64,000 bases of DNA, taken from contig NZ_JAHZSS010000006.1 in the NCBI RefSeq assembly GCF_019457915.1, positions 62,001 through 126,000 of the forward strand. Reading direction: 5' to 3'. The position numbers and the translations under genes were made by a program. The stretch is from Neiella holothuriorum. GTDB taxonomy: Bacteria; Pseudomonadota; Gammaproteobacteria; Enterobacterales; Neiellaceae. The notes below the pieces were generated by a model that saw nothing but the letters and a program-made list of their open reading frames with translations, did no database searches and was not told the DNA's origin. Shown here in pieces: positions 17,211 through 26,363 of this stretch (position 1 is the first letter of the stretch; each line of letters starts with the position of its first letter).

Positions 17211-19195
17211 CCTGCTTCTCCTTCTGTTGTTTGAACTGCTTGAGCTGGCGATGATTGACGACGACGAGCAACACGATAGCGACGATCAAATATCGCTAAG
17301 CCGCCGCCGAATGACATCACCAATGCACCCAACCAAATCCAGCGAACAAATGGCTTATAGTGCAGGCGAACAGCCCAAGCATCGCCACCTAGAGGCTCGC
17401 CAAGAGCAATAAACAAATCTCGGAAAAAACCAGCATCAATAGCAGCTTCGGTCATCATCGAGCCCGATGCGAGATATTGTCGTTTCTCAGCATGGAGTTG
17501 GGCAATCTGCTTATCGCCGTCCCACACCGAAAACTCACCAGCCGTGCCACGATAGTTTGGCCCTTGCATTGGGCCCACTTGTTCAAATTTAACCACATAA
17601 CCGGCCAGCGGTTGGGTGTCACCGGGTTGCATACGGACATCCCGCTCAGTGGTGTAAGTGCTGGTCAACGCAATCCCCACCACGCTCATGGCAAACCCAA
17701 GGTGACCTAACACCATCCCCCAGTGGCTGCGCGACAACTTAGATAACGCTTGCCAAAGGGTTTGATTACCATGCTGATGACTCAGTAATTCCTGCAGCGT
17801 GCAAATAACCACCCAAATCCCAAGTACCACACCAAGCGCCGCGTGAAATTCCTGTACATCACCAAAAACAGCGTTGAGTACGATGCCGCTGGAGATGCTT
17901 AAGCCCAAGGCAAAAAGAATCCTCTGCCGCCATTTGGCCATCGACTGACGACGCCAACGCGCCAACGGCCCAAGGCCTAAAAGAAACACGAATGGCACCA
18001 CCAGGATGGAAAACAGCAAATTGAAGAACGGCGGGCCAACTGAAATGGTACCCCAACCGATTTCTTTATGAATCAACGGCCAGATCGTACCGACCAACAC
18101 CACTAAGGTTGCTGTTACGAGTAGCAAGTTATTGCCGAGTAACAATGTTTCTCGGCTGACGACTTCGTATTGCCCACGACTTTTGATGGCCGCACCTTTC
18201 CAAGCAAATAAGCCGAGAGAGCCGCCAATGACCAAGAATAAAAATGCCAGAATGAACAGGCCACGACTCGGATCGCTGGCAAACGCATGAACCGAAACCA
18301 ATACGCCCGAACGGACTAAGAATGTGCCGAGCAAACTGAGTGAAAATGCCGACAGAGCCAATAACACTGTCCACAGTTTGAATACGCCGCGTTTTTCACA
18401 GACGGCCAATGAATGAATTAATGCCGTACCCGCCAACCAAGGCATAAAGGAAGCATTTTCGACCGGATCCCAGAACCACCAGCCGCCCCAACCTAACTCG
18501 TAATAGGCCCACCAACTACCTAAGGCAATACCCACCGTCAGGCTGATCCAAGCTGCCAATGTCCAAGGCCGAGACCAACGGGCCCAGGCAGCGTCTAATT
18601 GCCCAGACAACAACGCGGCAATCGCAAACGCAAACGCCACAGCAAAACCTACATAGCCCATGTATAACATTGGCGGGTGCATGATCAAGCCAACGTCTTG
18701 CAGCAACGGATTTAGGTCGCGACCGTCTACCGGGTAGAAAGGTAACAAGGTTTCAAACGGGTTCGAGGTGAACTGAATAAATGTCAAAAAGCCTATTGAA
18801 ATCAGCCCCATGACCGCTAAAACTCGGGCAATAGCGACTAATGGTAAAGCACGACTGAACACCGACACAGCGGCTTGCCAGCCACTTAGCATTAAAATCC
18901 ATAGCAGCAAGGAGCCTTCGTGCGCGCCCCAAACAGCCGAGAGTTTATAATACCAAGGCAATTTCGAGTTGGAGTTTTGAGCAACGTAGCTGATGGTGAA
19001 ATCATCTTGAATGAAGGCATAACACAATGCAGCAAACGCAATTGCGACGAACAAGAATTGCAGTTGTGCTAGCGGGCGCGCGAGCTGCATCCAGTTGATG
19101 TATCCGCGGTAGCTGCCCACCATCGGGATCACGGCCAGTAAACAGGCGCAGATCAGCGCTAAGATCTGTGCAATGTGGCCCCATTCAGCAATCAT
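17207..19195 (-). CDS. ccmF: Heme lyase subunit CcmF
   Basis: CcmF is the large integral membrane protein that ligates heme to apocytochrome c with CcmH and CcmI. At 662 residues with about 15 hydrophobic segments it has the usual size. The heme-handling WWD domain is present as GWGGWWFWDPVENASFMPWL, and the conserved histidines lie in loops such as MHPPMLYMGYVG. The ATG overlaps the ccmE stop (TAATG) and the stop overlaps ccmG. Confidence 0.97.
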   Translation of the reverse strand: MIAEWGHIAQILALICACLLAVIPMVGSYRGYINWMQLARPLAQLQFLFVAIAFAALCYAFIQDDFTISYVAQNSNSKLPWYYKLSAVWGAHEGSLLLWILMLSGWQAAVSVFSRALPLVAIARVLAVMGLISIGFLTFIQFTSNPFETLLPFYPVDGRDLNPLLQDVGLIMHPPMLYMGYVGFAVAFAFAIAALLSGQLDAAWARWSRPWTLAAWISLTVGIALGSWWAYYELGWGGWWFWDPVENASFMPWLAGTALIHSLAVCEKRGVFKLWTVLLALSAFSLSLLGTFLVRSGVLVSVHAFASDPSRGLFILAFLFLVIGGSLGLFAWKGAAIKSRGQYEVVSRETLLLGNNLLLVTATLVVLVGTIWPLIHKEIGWGTISVGPPFFNLLFSILVVPFVFLLGLGPLARWRRQSMAKWRQRILFALGLSISSGIVLNAVFGDVQEFHAALGVVLGIWVVICTLQELLSHQHGNQTLWQALSKLSRSHWGMVLGHLGFAMSVVGIALTSTYTTERDVRMQPGDTQPLAGYVVKFEQVGPMQGPNYRGTAGEFSVWDGDKQIAQLHAEKRQYLASGSMMTEAAIDAGFFRDLFIALGEPLGGDAWAVRLHYKPFVRWIWLGALVMSFGGGLAIFDRRYRVARRRQSSPAQAVQTTEGEAG

Positions 19196-19683
19196 TAATA
19201 ACCACTCCCTTGGTTTTGCTTGTCACCACCCACGCCATTTGGATGAACTTTACCAACCGCCTCTGCCACGTCAGGTGGCATATATTCTTCATCGTGCTTG
19301 GCTAGCACTTCAAATGCTTCAATGGTTGTTGCGTCGCGCAGTACACCGTTGGCCACAATGCCCTGACCTTCACGAAACAAGTCCGGCAAAATACCCTCAT
19401 AAACAATGGTTACCACAGGACCAGTGTCAATCAGACCAAAGCTTACTTGTAAGCTCTGCTCATCCCGCTCAACACTGCCAGGTACCACCATGCCACCAAT
19501 GCGCAGGCGTTGGCCAACTTGGGGCTTAACGCCGGTTTCATTCTTGCCGTTAACGATTTCTGACGGGGTGTAAAACAGATCAATATTTTGAGTCATAGAA
19601 AACAACACAAAGCCAACGGCAACACCTAATCCAATCAAAATGGCCAGCGTAGTCGCTAAACGTTTTTTGCGACGAGGATTCAT
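19195..19683 (-). CDS. ccmE: Heme chaperone CcmE
   Basis: CcmE carries heme covalently from CcmABCD to CcmF in the periplasm. The 162-residue protein has an N-terminal anchor (about 9-29), an OB-fold core, and the heme-attachment His130 in [13 protein letters not shown] with Tyr134. Overlaps at both ends (ATGA with ccmD, TAATG with ccmF) show tight coupling. The HxxxY form of the motif is the standard bacterial type. Confidence 0.97.
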   Translation of the reverse strand: MNPRRKKRLATTLAILIGLGVAVGFVLFSMTQNIDLFYTPSEIVNGKNETGVKPQVGQRLRIGGMVVPGSVERDEQSLQVSFGLIDTGPVVTIVYEGILPDLFREGQGIVANGVLRDATTIEAFEVLAKHDEEYMPPDVAEAVGKVHPNGVGGDKQNQGSGY

Positions 19684-19886
19684 AGGACTCGCTCCGTTTG
19701 TTGAGTTGTTTTACGACGCTGACGCCGTGCTTCTAAATCTTTTACGCCAGCCACAATTTTTGCTCGGGTAAACAGGCAATGGCCCCAAATAGCAGCAAAT
19801 GCCAGCAAGCCAACGCCATACGAAAGCCAAACATAAAAACCGTGCTTGCCCATTTGGATAAATGCAGAAAAACTTTCAAACGCCAT
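19680..19886 (-). CDS. ccmD: Heme exporter accessory protein CcmD
   Basis: CcmD is a small single-span protein that helps release holo-CcmE from the CcmABC complex. The start chosen is the ATG at 19886, overlapping the ccmC stop as TAATG and giving 68 residues. The family motif [16 protein letters not shown] lies at 9-24, the membrane span at about 20-40, and a basic tail follows. A longer frame reaching into ccmC was rejected because the added part only overlaps ccmC coding sequence. Confidence 0.92.
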   Translation of the reverse strand: MAFESFSAFIQMGKHGFYVWLSYGVGLLAFAAIWGHCLFTRAKIVAGVKDLEARRQRRKTTQQTERVL

Positions 19887-20626
19887 TAGCGGCCTTCCTC
19901 CAATACTTTCTTCACCCAAGGCCGGTGCCCTTCTTTCATCAACAAGTCGTTGCGTAATCGCATTAATGTTAATGCCCCAAGGATCAAGCCAAAGGCCACA
20001 ATATTGATTAGCAGCGGCCATAACATACTCGAGTCCATCTTCGGCTTTTCAAAAACCGTCACCGTGGCTCCCTGATGAAGCGAGTTCCACCACACCACCG
20101 AGTAATGAATGATAGGAACGTTAATCACCCCGACCATGGCTAAAATAGCAGCTGCACGAGCGCCACTGCGCTTGTCTTCGTAGGCATAATAAAGCGCAAT
20201 AACGCCCAAATATAAGAACAACAAAATGAGCTCAGAGGTCAGCCGTGCATCCCATACCCAGTACGTTCCCCATGTGGGCTTGCCCCACACCGCGCCGGTA
20301 AATAACGCCAAAAAGGTATAGACAGCACCGACTGGCGCCAGAGCAATAACCGTCATATCGGCATGACGCTGTTGCCAAACGGTACCAATAAAGGCGGCAA
20401 TGGCCATACCCAAGTAGCCACTCATTGACATCATGGCTGTCGGAACATGCAGGTAGATAATGCGAAAACTATCCCCTTGCTGATAGTCAGCAGGCGTGAA
20501 TGCCAGCCCCCAAATCGTACCGATAATGGCGCCAATGGTGCCGAGCCAACCGAACCAGAATAGAAACTTTCCGCTAAGTCGATATAGATTTTCTGATTTT
20601 GCGTAAGGATGAAGCCACTTAAACAT
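19886..20626 (-). CDS. ccmC: Heme-handling membrane protein CcmC
   Basis: CcmC presents heme to CcmE at the periplasmic face of the inner membrane. The 246-residue protein has six hydrophobic spans, the tryptophan-rich motif WGTYWVWDARLTSELILLF, and the two conserved histidines in YLHVPTAMMS and IIHYSVVWWNSLHQG. It follows ccmB after 3 bp and overlaps ccmD. Confidence 0.97.
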   Translation of the reverse strand: MFKWLHPYAKSENLYRLSGKFLFWFGWLGTIGAIIGTIWGLAFTPADYQQGDSFRIIYLHVPTAMMSMSGYLGMAIAAFIGTVWQQRHADMTVIALAPVGAVYTFLALFTGAVWGKPTWGTYWVWDARLTSELILLFLYLGVIALYYAYEDKRSGARAAAILAMVGVINVPIIHYSVVWWNSLHQGATVTVFEKPKMDSSMLWPLLINIVAFGLILGALTLMRLRNDLLMKEGHRPWVKKVLEEGR

Positions 20627-20629
20627 ATG

Positions 20630-21295
20630 TTATTGCACACTAATTTTTAACGCTGCCAAAACAGCAAAAGGAGTAAGCGTAATAGCAGCAGCAGAAAACG
20701 CGGCCAACAAGGCCAGCTGCCCCAAATAAGGTAGCGACATAGCGGCCGCATCAATTGCTGCCGTCGCAAAAATCAATACCGGAATAAACAACGGCAAGAT
20801 CAATAAACTCAATAACACGCCGCTTCGGCCCACACCAACGGTCAGTGCTGAGCCTACTGCGCCAATCATACTAAGCGCCGGCGTTGCCACCAGCAAACTT
20901 AACATCATGGCCACTAGCGCAGGCGGGCTAACGCCCATGAGCAATGCCGCCAATGGCGACAATATTAAAATAGGTACGCAAACCATCAACCAATGGCTTA
21001 GGATTTTGGCCAAGATTAAACCAGCGCCAACATGAGGAGATAGCAATAATTGTTCAAGTGAGCCATCACGGTAATCGTCTCGAAATAACCGCTCGAGCGA
21101 CAACATCACACTCAATAGCACCGCCACCCAAATTACACCCGGCGCAATACGAGCCAGCGTTTCCGGTGCTGGGCCAACGCCCAGCGGAAACAAGCTAATC
21201 ACCAAGAGGTAGAACACCAGCGGGTTTAGGACATCTGACTTTTTGCGCATCACCAGCAAGGTTTCACGACGCATGGTTTCAAGCCATACCGTCAT
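20630..21295 (-). CDS. ccmB: Heme exporter ABC permease CcmB
   Basis: CcmB is the membrane subunit of the CcmAB ABC transporter, which drives release of holo-CcmE. The 221-residue protein has six hydrophobic segments and the family segment LFRDDYRDGSLEQLLLSP at about 68-87. The ATG overlaps the ccmA stop as ATGA. Family and context agree. Confidence 0.96.
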   Translation of the reverse strand: MTVWLETMRRETLLVMRKKSDVLNPLVFYLLVISLFPLGVGPAPETLARIAPGVIWVAVLLSVMLSLERLFRDDYRDGSLEQLLLSPHVGAGLILAKILSHWLMVCVPILILSPLAALLMGVSPPALVAMMLSLLVATPALSMIGAVGSALTVGVGRSGVLLSLLILPLFIPVLIFATAAIDAAAMSLPYLGQLALLAAFSAAAITLTPFAVLAALKISVQ

Positions 21296-21927
21296 GCGCT
21301 TGCCTCGGACTCTGGCTCCGGGCAGCTTAACTCCAGCCGCGTCGTTGCGTGCTCAGGTAAAACTGCAGGTTGGTGGGTTGTTACTATCAACATACCACCG
21401 GCATCTAGGTGTTGCTTAAAACGCTTTTCAAGCCCAGCGACAGCTTTTACATCCAACGCTGTAAGCGGCTCATCCAAGATCCATAATGGCGCTTTGGATA
21501 ACCATAACCGACTTAACGCAATTCGCCGTTGCTGGCCGGCCGATAACTGCCCCGCCGGCACATCTTCATAGCCAGCAAGACCAACCGCAACCAAAATGTT
21601 AGCGATTGATTCGGCGTTATCATCATGAAGAGCACATAAGTAGCGTAAATTTTCGGTTGGGCTCAATTCCACATTAACAGCGGGTTGATGACCGAGGTAA
21701 AGCAGTGAAGCATGGAAGTTTTCAGATTGTTGAATAGGCGAGTCTTGCCACAGCACTTGGCCATCGTCGGCCTGTGACAAGCCGGCCAAAATCCGCAGCA
21801 TGCTGGTTTTACCGGCGCCGTTGCGTCCTTGGAGTAATAGCGCCCGTCCTGGCTCTAAAGAAAAGCTAACGTCACTAAATAATTGTCGGGATTGGCGAGC
21901 CAAGCTCAAGCGGCGCGCTGATAGCAT
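21292..21927 (-). CDS. ccmA: Heme exporter ATP-binding protein CcmA
   Basis: CcmA is the ATPase partner of CcmB. The 211 residues carry Walker A GRNGAGKT (34-41), the signature LSAGQQRR, and Walker B WILDEPLTALD followed by the switch His in TTHQP. It is the first gene of the ccm operon; the leader of about 130 bases contains an inverted repeat and a promoter lies upstream. Confidence 0.96.
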   Translation of the reverse strand: MLSARRLSLARQSRQLFSDVSFSLEPGRALLLQGRNGAGKTSMLRILAGLSQADDGQVLWQDSPIQQSENFHASLLYLGHQPAVNVELSPTENLRYLCALHDDNAESIANILVAVGLAGYEDVPAGQLSAGQQRRIALSRLWLSKAPLWILDEPLTALDVKAVAGLEKRFKQHLDAGGMLIVTTHQPAVLPEHATTRLELSCPEPESEASA

Positions 21928-21948
21928 TTTGTTATCTTTCTAATCCAA

Positions 21949-21973
21949 TTATTATCGCTACGCTCGATAATAA
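21949..21973. promoter_or_regulatory. Inverted repeat in the ccm leader
   Basis: TTATTATCG (21949-21957) and CGATAATAA (21965-21973) are perfect 9-base inverted arms separated by CTACGCT, 22 bp upstream of the ccmA start. In the transcript this forms a hairpin close to the ribosome site. It could be an operator or a translational control element. Confidence 0.5.
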
Positions 21974-22064
21974 CAGAGCCGTTAACAAAAAGGGATGCCT
22001 CTTTGAGCCGCTTCTACGTCACCTTTAAAAATGCCAAAAACCTTATTTTATATAGGGAGTTGCG

Positions 22065-22093
22065 AGTTAAAAGCAGCGAGACTGACGTGTCAA
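22065..22093 (-). promoter_or_regulatory. Sigma-70 type promoter of the ccm operon
   Basis: On the minus strand TTGACA (22093-22088) is followed after 17 bases by TTAACT (22070-22065), a 4/6 match to the -10 consensus. It lies just after the end of the DUF2802 gene and 140 bp before ccmA. Confidence 0.55.
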
Positions 22094-22129
22094 AGGTGAA
22101 CAGAGCGAAGCGAGAGGAATGAGTCTTCG

Positions 22130-22567
22130 CTAACCTGATTTATTTTGATGAAGGCTAAACAACAATTCGGCTTCGGCACGTGGTAATTCACACTCTCGCA
22201 TGATTTCTTCCAGATCCGCGCCTAATTCAACCATACGAACCGCACGACTATAGATCCGCCGTTCCGGCTCGAGATCATCAGGATTTGGTTGTTGTTCAGC
22301 AATTTCGTCGAGGCGTGACTCGATGGCAAGAATACGACGACCAAGGGCTAACGAGCCAGCACGAACTTCGTGAACTTCATGCTCGAGTTGATTCGTTTCA
22401 GCACTGGCCATTAAATCAACTTGCTCGCTAAGCTGCTCTAGCTCGGTTTTAAGCAGCGCAGCAGCCGCTTGCTGTCTAAGCAGGTTACCCAGCAACAGAA
22501 AAATGGCGGTAAACGATAAAATGGCCAGCGCTAAGGCCAGCCATAAAACTAACGTATCAATGGGCAT
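22130..22567 (-). CDS. DUF2802 family protein
   Basis: This 145-residue protein has an N-terminal membrane anchor (about 6-27), a coiled-coil middle (about 38-93), and a compact C-terminal domain from 100 onward with ERRIYSRAVRMVELGADLEEIMRECELPRAEAELLFSLH. That last part matches DUF2802, often found downstream of cheW in polar-flagellated gammaproteobacteria. It resembles a small helix-turn-helix but is fused to a membrane anchor. It ends the chemotaxis transcript here. Function is unknown; the neighbourhood suggests a link to the polar chemotaxis or flagellar machinery. Confidence 0.85.
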   Translation of the reverse strand: MPIDTLVLWLALALAILSFTAIFLLLGNLLRQQAAAALLKTELEQLSEQVDLMASAETNQLEHEVHEVRAGSLALGRRILAIESRLDEIAEQQPNPDDLEPERRIYSRAVRMVELGADLEEIMRECELPRAEAELLFSLHQNKSG

Positions 22568-22573
22568 GATGGA

Positions 22574-23065
22574 TTACAGAGTTGATAACTCGTCCCATTC
22601 TTCGTCATTCAGTAACTTGTTCAAGTCCACTAAGATCAGCAGTTCATCATCGCGGTTCGATACACCTTGAATAAACTTGGCACTATCTTCGGTACCCACG
22701 TTTGGCGCGCTATCAATTTCAGAGCTACGCAGATACACAACCTCAGCGACACTATCAACCAGAATACCAATCACTTGCTTTTCTGCTTCAATGATCACAA
22801 TGCGCGAATTTTCGGTTACTTCCGCCGACTGCAAACCAAAGCGAGAGCGAGTATCAATCACAGTCACCACGTTGCCCCGCAAGTTGATAATCCCCATCAC
22901 ATAACCGGGAGCGCCCGGTACTGGAGCAATTTCGGTATAACGCAGTACTTCTTGTACCTGCATTACATTAATGCCATAAGTTTCATTATCGAGTCGGAAA
23001 GTAACCCACTGCAGGACCTGATCATCAGTTTCGGGATTGGTGGCAGTAGTTCTATCGTCAGCCAT
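22574..23065 (-). CDS. cheW: Chemotaxis coupling protein CheW
   Basis: CheW couples methyl-accepting chemoreceptors to the kinase CheA. The 163-residue protein is a single CheW domain starting at about 18 (QWVTFRLDNETYGINVMQVQEVLRY), with the conserved VMGIINLRGNVVTVIDTRSRFGL segment divided by its receptor-binding Arg. It starts 4 bp after parP and is followed by the DUF2802 gene. Confidence 0.96.
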   Translation of the reverse strand: MADDRTTATNPETDDQVLQWVTFRLDNETYGINVMQVQEVLRYTEIAPVPGAPGYVMGIINLRGNVVTVIDTRSRFGLQSAEVTENSRIVIIEAEKQVIGILVDSVAEVVYLRSSEIDSAPNVGTEDSAKFIQGVSNRDDELLILVDLNKLLNDEEWDELSTL

Positions 23066-23069
23066 GTTG

Positions 23070-23870
23070 TTACTCCGGATTATTAGCTTGCTGGCTGTTC
23101 ATGCCAGTATTGAGTAGCTCGATTAGAGCATCTACATTAAGCAAAGCACACATTTGCTCTTTTACCATGCCGCGTAGCCAAGGTCGCTTGCCCATGGTGG
23201 TACGCCAGTTGACTGCCGAGGGCATCAATTGGCTGGTGGTAATCAGTCGCTCGCACGCAAGTCCCCAATTACTATCCTTTAACATAACAAGATATTGATA
23301 ATTGAGCTGTTCTGCCAGTTTATCATCGTATTTTTCTGGCATTACCCACAAAGCGGTGTCAACAACGTTCAACTTTCGTTCACGATGGGCTAGCAAGCCG
23401 CGAAACCAAGACGGTTTACCAATCAAATTGCTGACTTGCTCTTCATCTAAATTATGAATGCCGCCCAGTTGCTCTAAAGGCACCGCGAGCGTCATTCCGG
23501 CCACTTCAAAGTAAAGCGCCTGAAACTCTTCATCTGGCACCGGCGGAGCTTCTGTTAAGCTATTTGCAGGCGCCGTCTGAGGCGCTACATCGGTGTCGCT
23601 TTGAACATCAACAACTGGCTCTTCAATGCGTTCCGTCGGTGCAACTACCGGCGCAGGAGCGATAATTCGCGCAACCGACTCAGGCTTGGTCACGACGGGT
23701 TCACTAACGACCGGTTGTTCTGTTGGCGTTACCTGTTGCGGTACTGTCTCAACCTTTGGTTTGTCGACACCATCTAAAAGCTTTTGCAACGGAGCCGAAT
23801 CGACTTTCGCCTCTGGCTCATCAAGCAAAGCGGTAAAAAATTCTTGCAGCGCTTTATCACTAGACTTCAT
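23070..23870 (-). CDS. parP: ParP-like CheW-domain protein for polar chemotaxis arrays
   Basis: ParP binds CheA and receptors and is held at the pole by the ATPase ParC, keeping chemotaxis arrays at the old pole. The 266-residue protein has an N-terminal segment with ALQEFFTALLDEPE (7-20), a long Pro/Val/Glu-rich linker (about 25-128), and a C-terminal CheW-like domain (about 132-255, from LYFEVAGMTLAVPLEQLGGI). The domain order and its position between parC and cheW match ParP of Vibrio and Pseudomonas relatives. The symbol rests on this synteny. Confidence 0.85.
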   Translation of the reverse strand: MKSSDKALQEFFTALLDEPEAKVDSAPLQKLLDGVDKPKVETVPQQVTPTEQPVVSEPVVTKPESVARIIAPAPVVAPTERIEEPVVDVQSDTDVAPQTAPANSLTEAPPVPDEEFQALYFEVAGMTLAVPLEQLGGIHNLDEEQVSNLIGKPSWFRGLLAHRERKLNVVDTALWVMPEKYDDKLAEQLNYQYLVMLKDSNWGLACERLITTSQLMPSAVNWRTTMGKRPWLRGMVKEQMCALLNVDALIELLNTGMNSQQANNPE

Positions 23871-23872
23871 AA

Positions 23873-24667
23873 CTAGTTGGTTCCATTTCGTGCTGCGACT
23901 TGTTCATCGATTAAATCATCAAGTAGTGCGCGATAGGCCACTACCCCACGAGAATGACCTGCGAACATCGATGGTGGCAAATGCTCTAATGAGGCATCGC
24001 GAAAACGCGTATCAACCGGGATGACATCTCGCCATACGGCATTGCCATATTGCTCTGCTAAACTCACCATGGCCTGATTAGCCGCCTTGGTTCGTTTATC
24101 AAACATGGTCGGCACAATCATATAATTGATATTTTGGCTGGGTGATGACTTCATTAACTCAAGGGACATAATCATACGTTCTAACCCCTTAAGCGCAAGA
24201 AATTCAGTTTGCACCGGTACCAACACCCGCTCACTGGCTGCGAGCGCATTGACCATAAGTACGCCGAGCACTGGCGGACAATCAACCAAGACCACATCGT
24301 AGTCTTGCTTCACCCTATTTAACGCATGTCGTAGGATTAATCCCATTCCCTCAGTATGACCAAACTTTCTGTCGAGAGTCGCCATGGCCATGTTGGCAGG
24401 CATGATATCAATGCCATCTATGCTTGTGGCATGAATGCTTTGCTTAACCTGCTCACGGGTTGCTGCGCGGCCGTGGACAAAAACGTCATAACCGGTGTGC
24501 TCAAGGCTTTCAACATCTAACCCGAGGTAATAACCAAGTGAGCAATGGGGATCCATATCGACAAGCAGGACGTTGTAGCCGCGATCAGCCATCAACCCAG
24601 CTAAGGACACCGCCGTGGTGGTCTTACCTACGCCACCTTTCTGATTGGCGACCGTCCAAACCATCAT
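23873..24667 (-). CDS. parC: ParC, ParA-type ATPase for chemotaxis cluster positioning
   Basis: This ParA/Soj-family ATPase positions chemotaxis proteins at the cell pole. The 264-residue protein opens with the deviant Walker A KGGVGKTT (10-17), followed by VLLVDMDPHCSLGYYLG and the Walker B-like DVVLVDCPPVLG. No parB gene or centromere site is nearby, and the neighbours are parP, cheW and the motor genes, so a role in chromosome partition is unlikely. The start overlaps the motD stop (ATGA). Do not confuse the name with topoisomerase ParC. Confidence 0.9.
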   Translation of the reverse strand: MMVWTVANQKGGVGKTTTAVSLAGLMADRGYNVLLVDMDPHCSLGYYLGLDVESLEHTGYDVFVHGRAATREQVKQSIHATSIDGIDIMPANMAMATLDRKFGHTEGMGLILRHALNRVKQDYDVVLVDCPPVLGVLMVNALAASERVLVPVQTEFLALKGLERMIMSLELMKSSPSQNINYMIVPTMFDKRTKAANQAMVSLAEQYGNAVWRDVIPVDTRFRDASLEHLPPSMFAGHSRGVVAYRALLDDLIDEQVAARNGTN

Positions 24668-25617
24668 TGCTCAGGTTCACCTTGGTCAGCCGCTTCGCGA
24701 CGGGTGGTAATGCGAATACCACCGCCGGGTAACTCGAGGATCTGAACCTCATCATAATCAGGTAACGGCTCGGCTGCTGAATCGTTCGCTTGTTCCGGCG
24801 CCGGCTCTGTGTTTTCAGCTGCTACAGGTGCGCCCCACTTGGACACTGCGATATCGACGCGGCGGTTTTCTGCTCGCCCTTCCGCCGTATCATTTGATTG
24901 CAGTGGAAAATTTGCGCCATAAGCTTCAACACCCAATAGCTCTGGACGGATCCCTTCGGCAACAATTTGCGTTAATACTTCGACTGCGCGGGCCGAGGAC
25001 AACTCCCAGTTTGAGCTGAATATTTCATTGCGAATAGGAGACGAATCGGTGTATCCACGAATACGAATGTAATTATCCACAGGCGCTAATACTTTGGTTA
25101 TCGTCGGTATGATCGCACGTAAATTTGAGGATGGCGCAGCGCTACCGCTGGCAAATAGCAAGTTTGAGTTGAGCGATAACACCAACCAATCTTCCTGTCG
25201 CTCGATATCTGCAAAGCCTGAATTCACCAATTCTTGTAACGCTTCATTAAATTCATTTTCTAAGTTCGACAGGCTACTGCCTTGATGCTTCTTGTTGAAA
25301 TTCACGAGCTCACTACGCCCATCAATCAGATCGGGCCCGCCTTCGGGCCGCAATCCGTGCCCGTACAGCATGTCATCATTTGCTTGCGTCATGATGCCGT
25401 CGTTTGGGTTAGGCTCTGCGATAGCGGTATGTTCGGAATGAAATAGATCACCTAATCGACGAGTTAGTTCATCCAGTGATCCTTCACGTGCCAATGCCAT
25501 GGCATAAAGCACCACGAACAAGGCGAACATTAAGGTCATGTAATCGGCGTAAGAAATTAACCAGCGGTCGAGATGTTGGTCATCCCGGTGTCGATTGCGG
25601 CGCTTGTATTGATACAC
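24664..25617 (-). CDS. motD: Flagellar stator protein MotD (MotB-like)
   Basis: MotD anchors the stator to peptidoglycan and, with MotC, conducts ions to turn the motor. The single membrane segment at about 22-44 carries the ion-binding Asp25 (SYADYMTLMFALFVV). An OmpA-type peptidoglycan-binding domain lies at about 140-262, with RIRGYTDSSPIRNEIFSSNWELSSARA and RAENRRVDI. A long acidic, Pro-rich tail follows. The 317-residue protein starts at a GTG two bases after the motC stop. The motC-motD position between cheB and parC matches the second stator set of Pseudomonas. Confidence 0.92.
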   Translation of the reverse strand: MYQYKRRNRHRDDQHLDRWLISYADYMTLMFALFVVLYAMALAREGSLDELTRRLGDLFHSEHTAIAEPNPNDGIMTQANDDMLYGHGLRPEGGPDLIDGRSELVNFNKKHQGSSLSNLENEFNEALQELVNSGFADIERQEDWLVLSLNSNLLFASGSAAPSSNLRAIIPTITKVLAPVDNYIRIRGYTDSSPIRNEIFSSNWELSSARAVEVLTQIVAEGIRPELLGVEAYGANFPLQSNDTAEGRAENRRVDIAVSKWGAPVAAENTEPAPEQANDSAAEPLPDYDEVQILELPGGGIRITTRREAADQGEPEQ

Positions 25618-25619
25618 GG

Positions 25620-26363
25620 TTACTGCCCCAGAAAAGCACGCAAACGTAGCTCAATATTCCTTGGATTCTCTCCGTGAGCAACGGCAACCAGACCTTCAAC
25701 CATTAATTCCTGATAGTTAACAATACTGTAGATGTGGTAGCGCATTTTATTGGCAATAGGTAGGTAAAGCAGATTAGCAAAACCAACACCGTATATCGTG
25801 GCGACAAAAGCGGTCGCGATGCCTACGCCCAGCTGGTCCGGATCGCTCAGGTAATTCATCGCCTGAATTAAGCCAAGTACCGCACCAATAATACCAATGG
25901 TTGGCGAGTAACCACCCATGGCTTCATAAGTTTTTGCGGCGTCTAGTTGCAACTCCCGCTGCATCACCATTTCAATATCAAGCATTTCGCGAATGGTGCT
26001 GGCATCTGCACCATCAACGAGTAGCGTCAGGCCTTTTTGTACGAAAGGATCGGGTTCATCTAGGATTTGGTTTTCAAGCCCCAACAACCCTTCTTGGCGG
26101 CTGGCATGGGACCAAGTAATGATTTTCTCAATACTGTGTTCAAGTGGTAATTCAGGTGGATTGAACATCCAACCTAACTGAGTGATAGCGCGTTTAACCA
26201 CCACCAATGGCGTTTGCAGCAGCACAGCACCGAGTGTGCCACCCACGACAATGAGAAAAGCCGGAAAACTGAGCAATGCCAGTAAATTCCCGCCTTCCCA
26301 TACTTGGCCGAGTAAAATAGCACCAAAGCCAATGATCAATCCCAGCAGTGTCGATTTATCCAT
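25620..26363 (-). CDS. motC: Flagellar stator protein MotC (MotA/PomA-like)
   Basis: MotC is the ring-forming stator subunit that contacts FliG and forms the ion channel with MotD. The 247-residue protein has four membrane spans (about 2-22, 32-50, 150-170, 180-200) and a cytoplasmic loop. The segment [21 protein letters not shown] is the family signature, with the conserved prolines in channel helices 3 and 4. It overlaps the end of cheB by 8 bp. Whether it uses protons or sodium cannot be decided confidently. Confidence 0.93.
   Translation of the reverse strand: MDKSTLLGLIIGFGAILLGQVWEGGNLLALLSFPAFLIVVGGTLGAVLLQTPLVVVKRAITQLGWMFNPPELPLEHSIEKIITWSHASRQEGLLGLENQILDEPDPFVQKGLTLLVDGADASTIREMLDIEMVMQRELQLDAAKTYEAMGGYSPTIGIIGAVLGLIQAMNYLSDPDQLGVGIATAFVATIYGVGFANLLYLPIANKMRYHIYSIVNYQELMVEGLVAVAHGENPRNIELRLRAFLGQ

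Noticed and set aside
22667-23086. Open frame of 139 codons on the plus strand
   Set aside because: It lies wholly antisense to cheW and the end of parP, has no family resemblance, and mirrors their codon pattern.
23873-24667. Chromosome or plasmid partition ATPase
   Set aside because: There is no parB or parS nearby, and neighbours are chemotaxis genes, so the chemotaxis ParC role is preferred.
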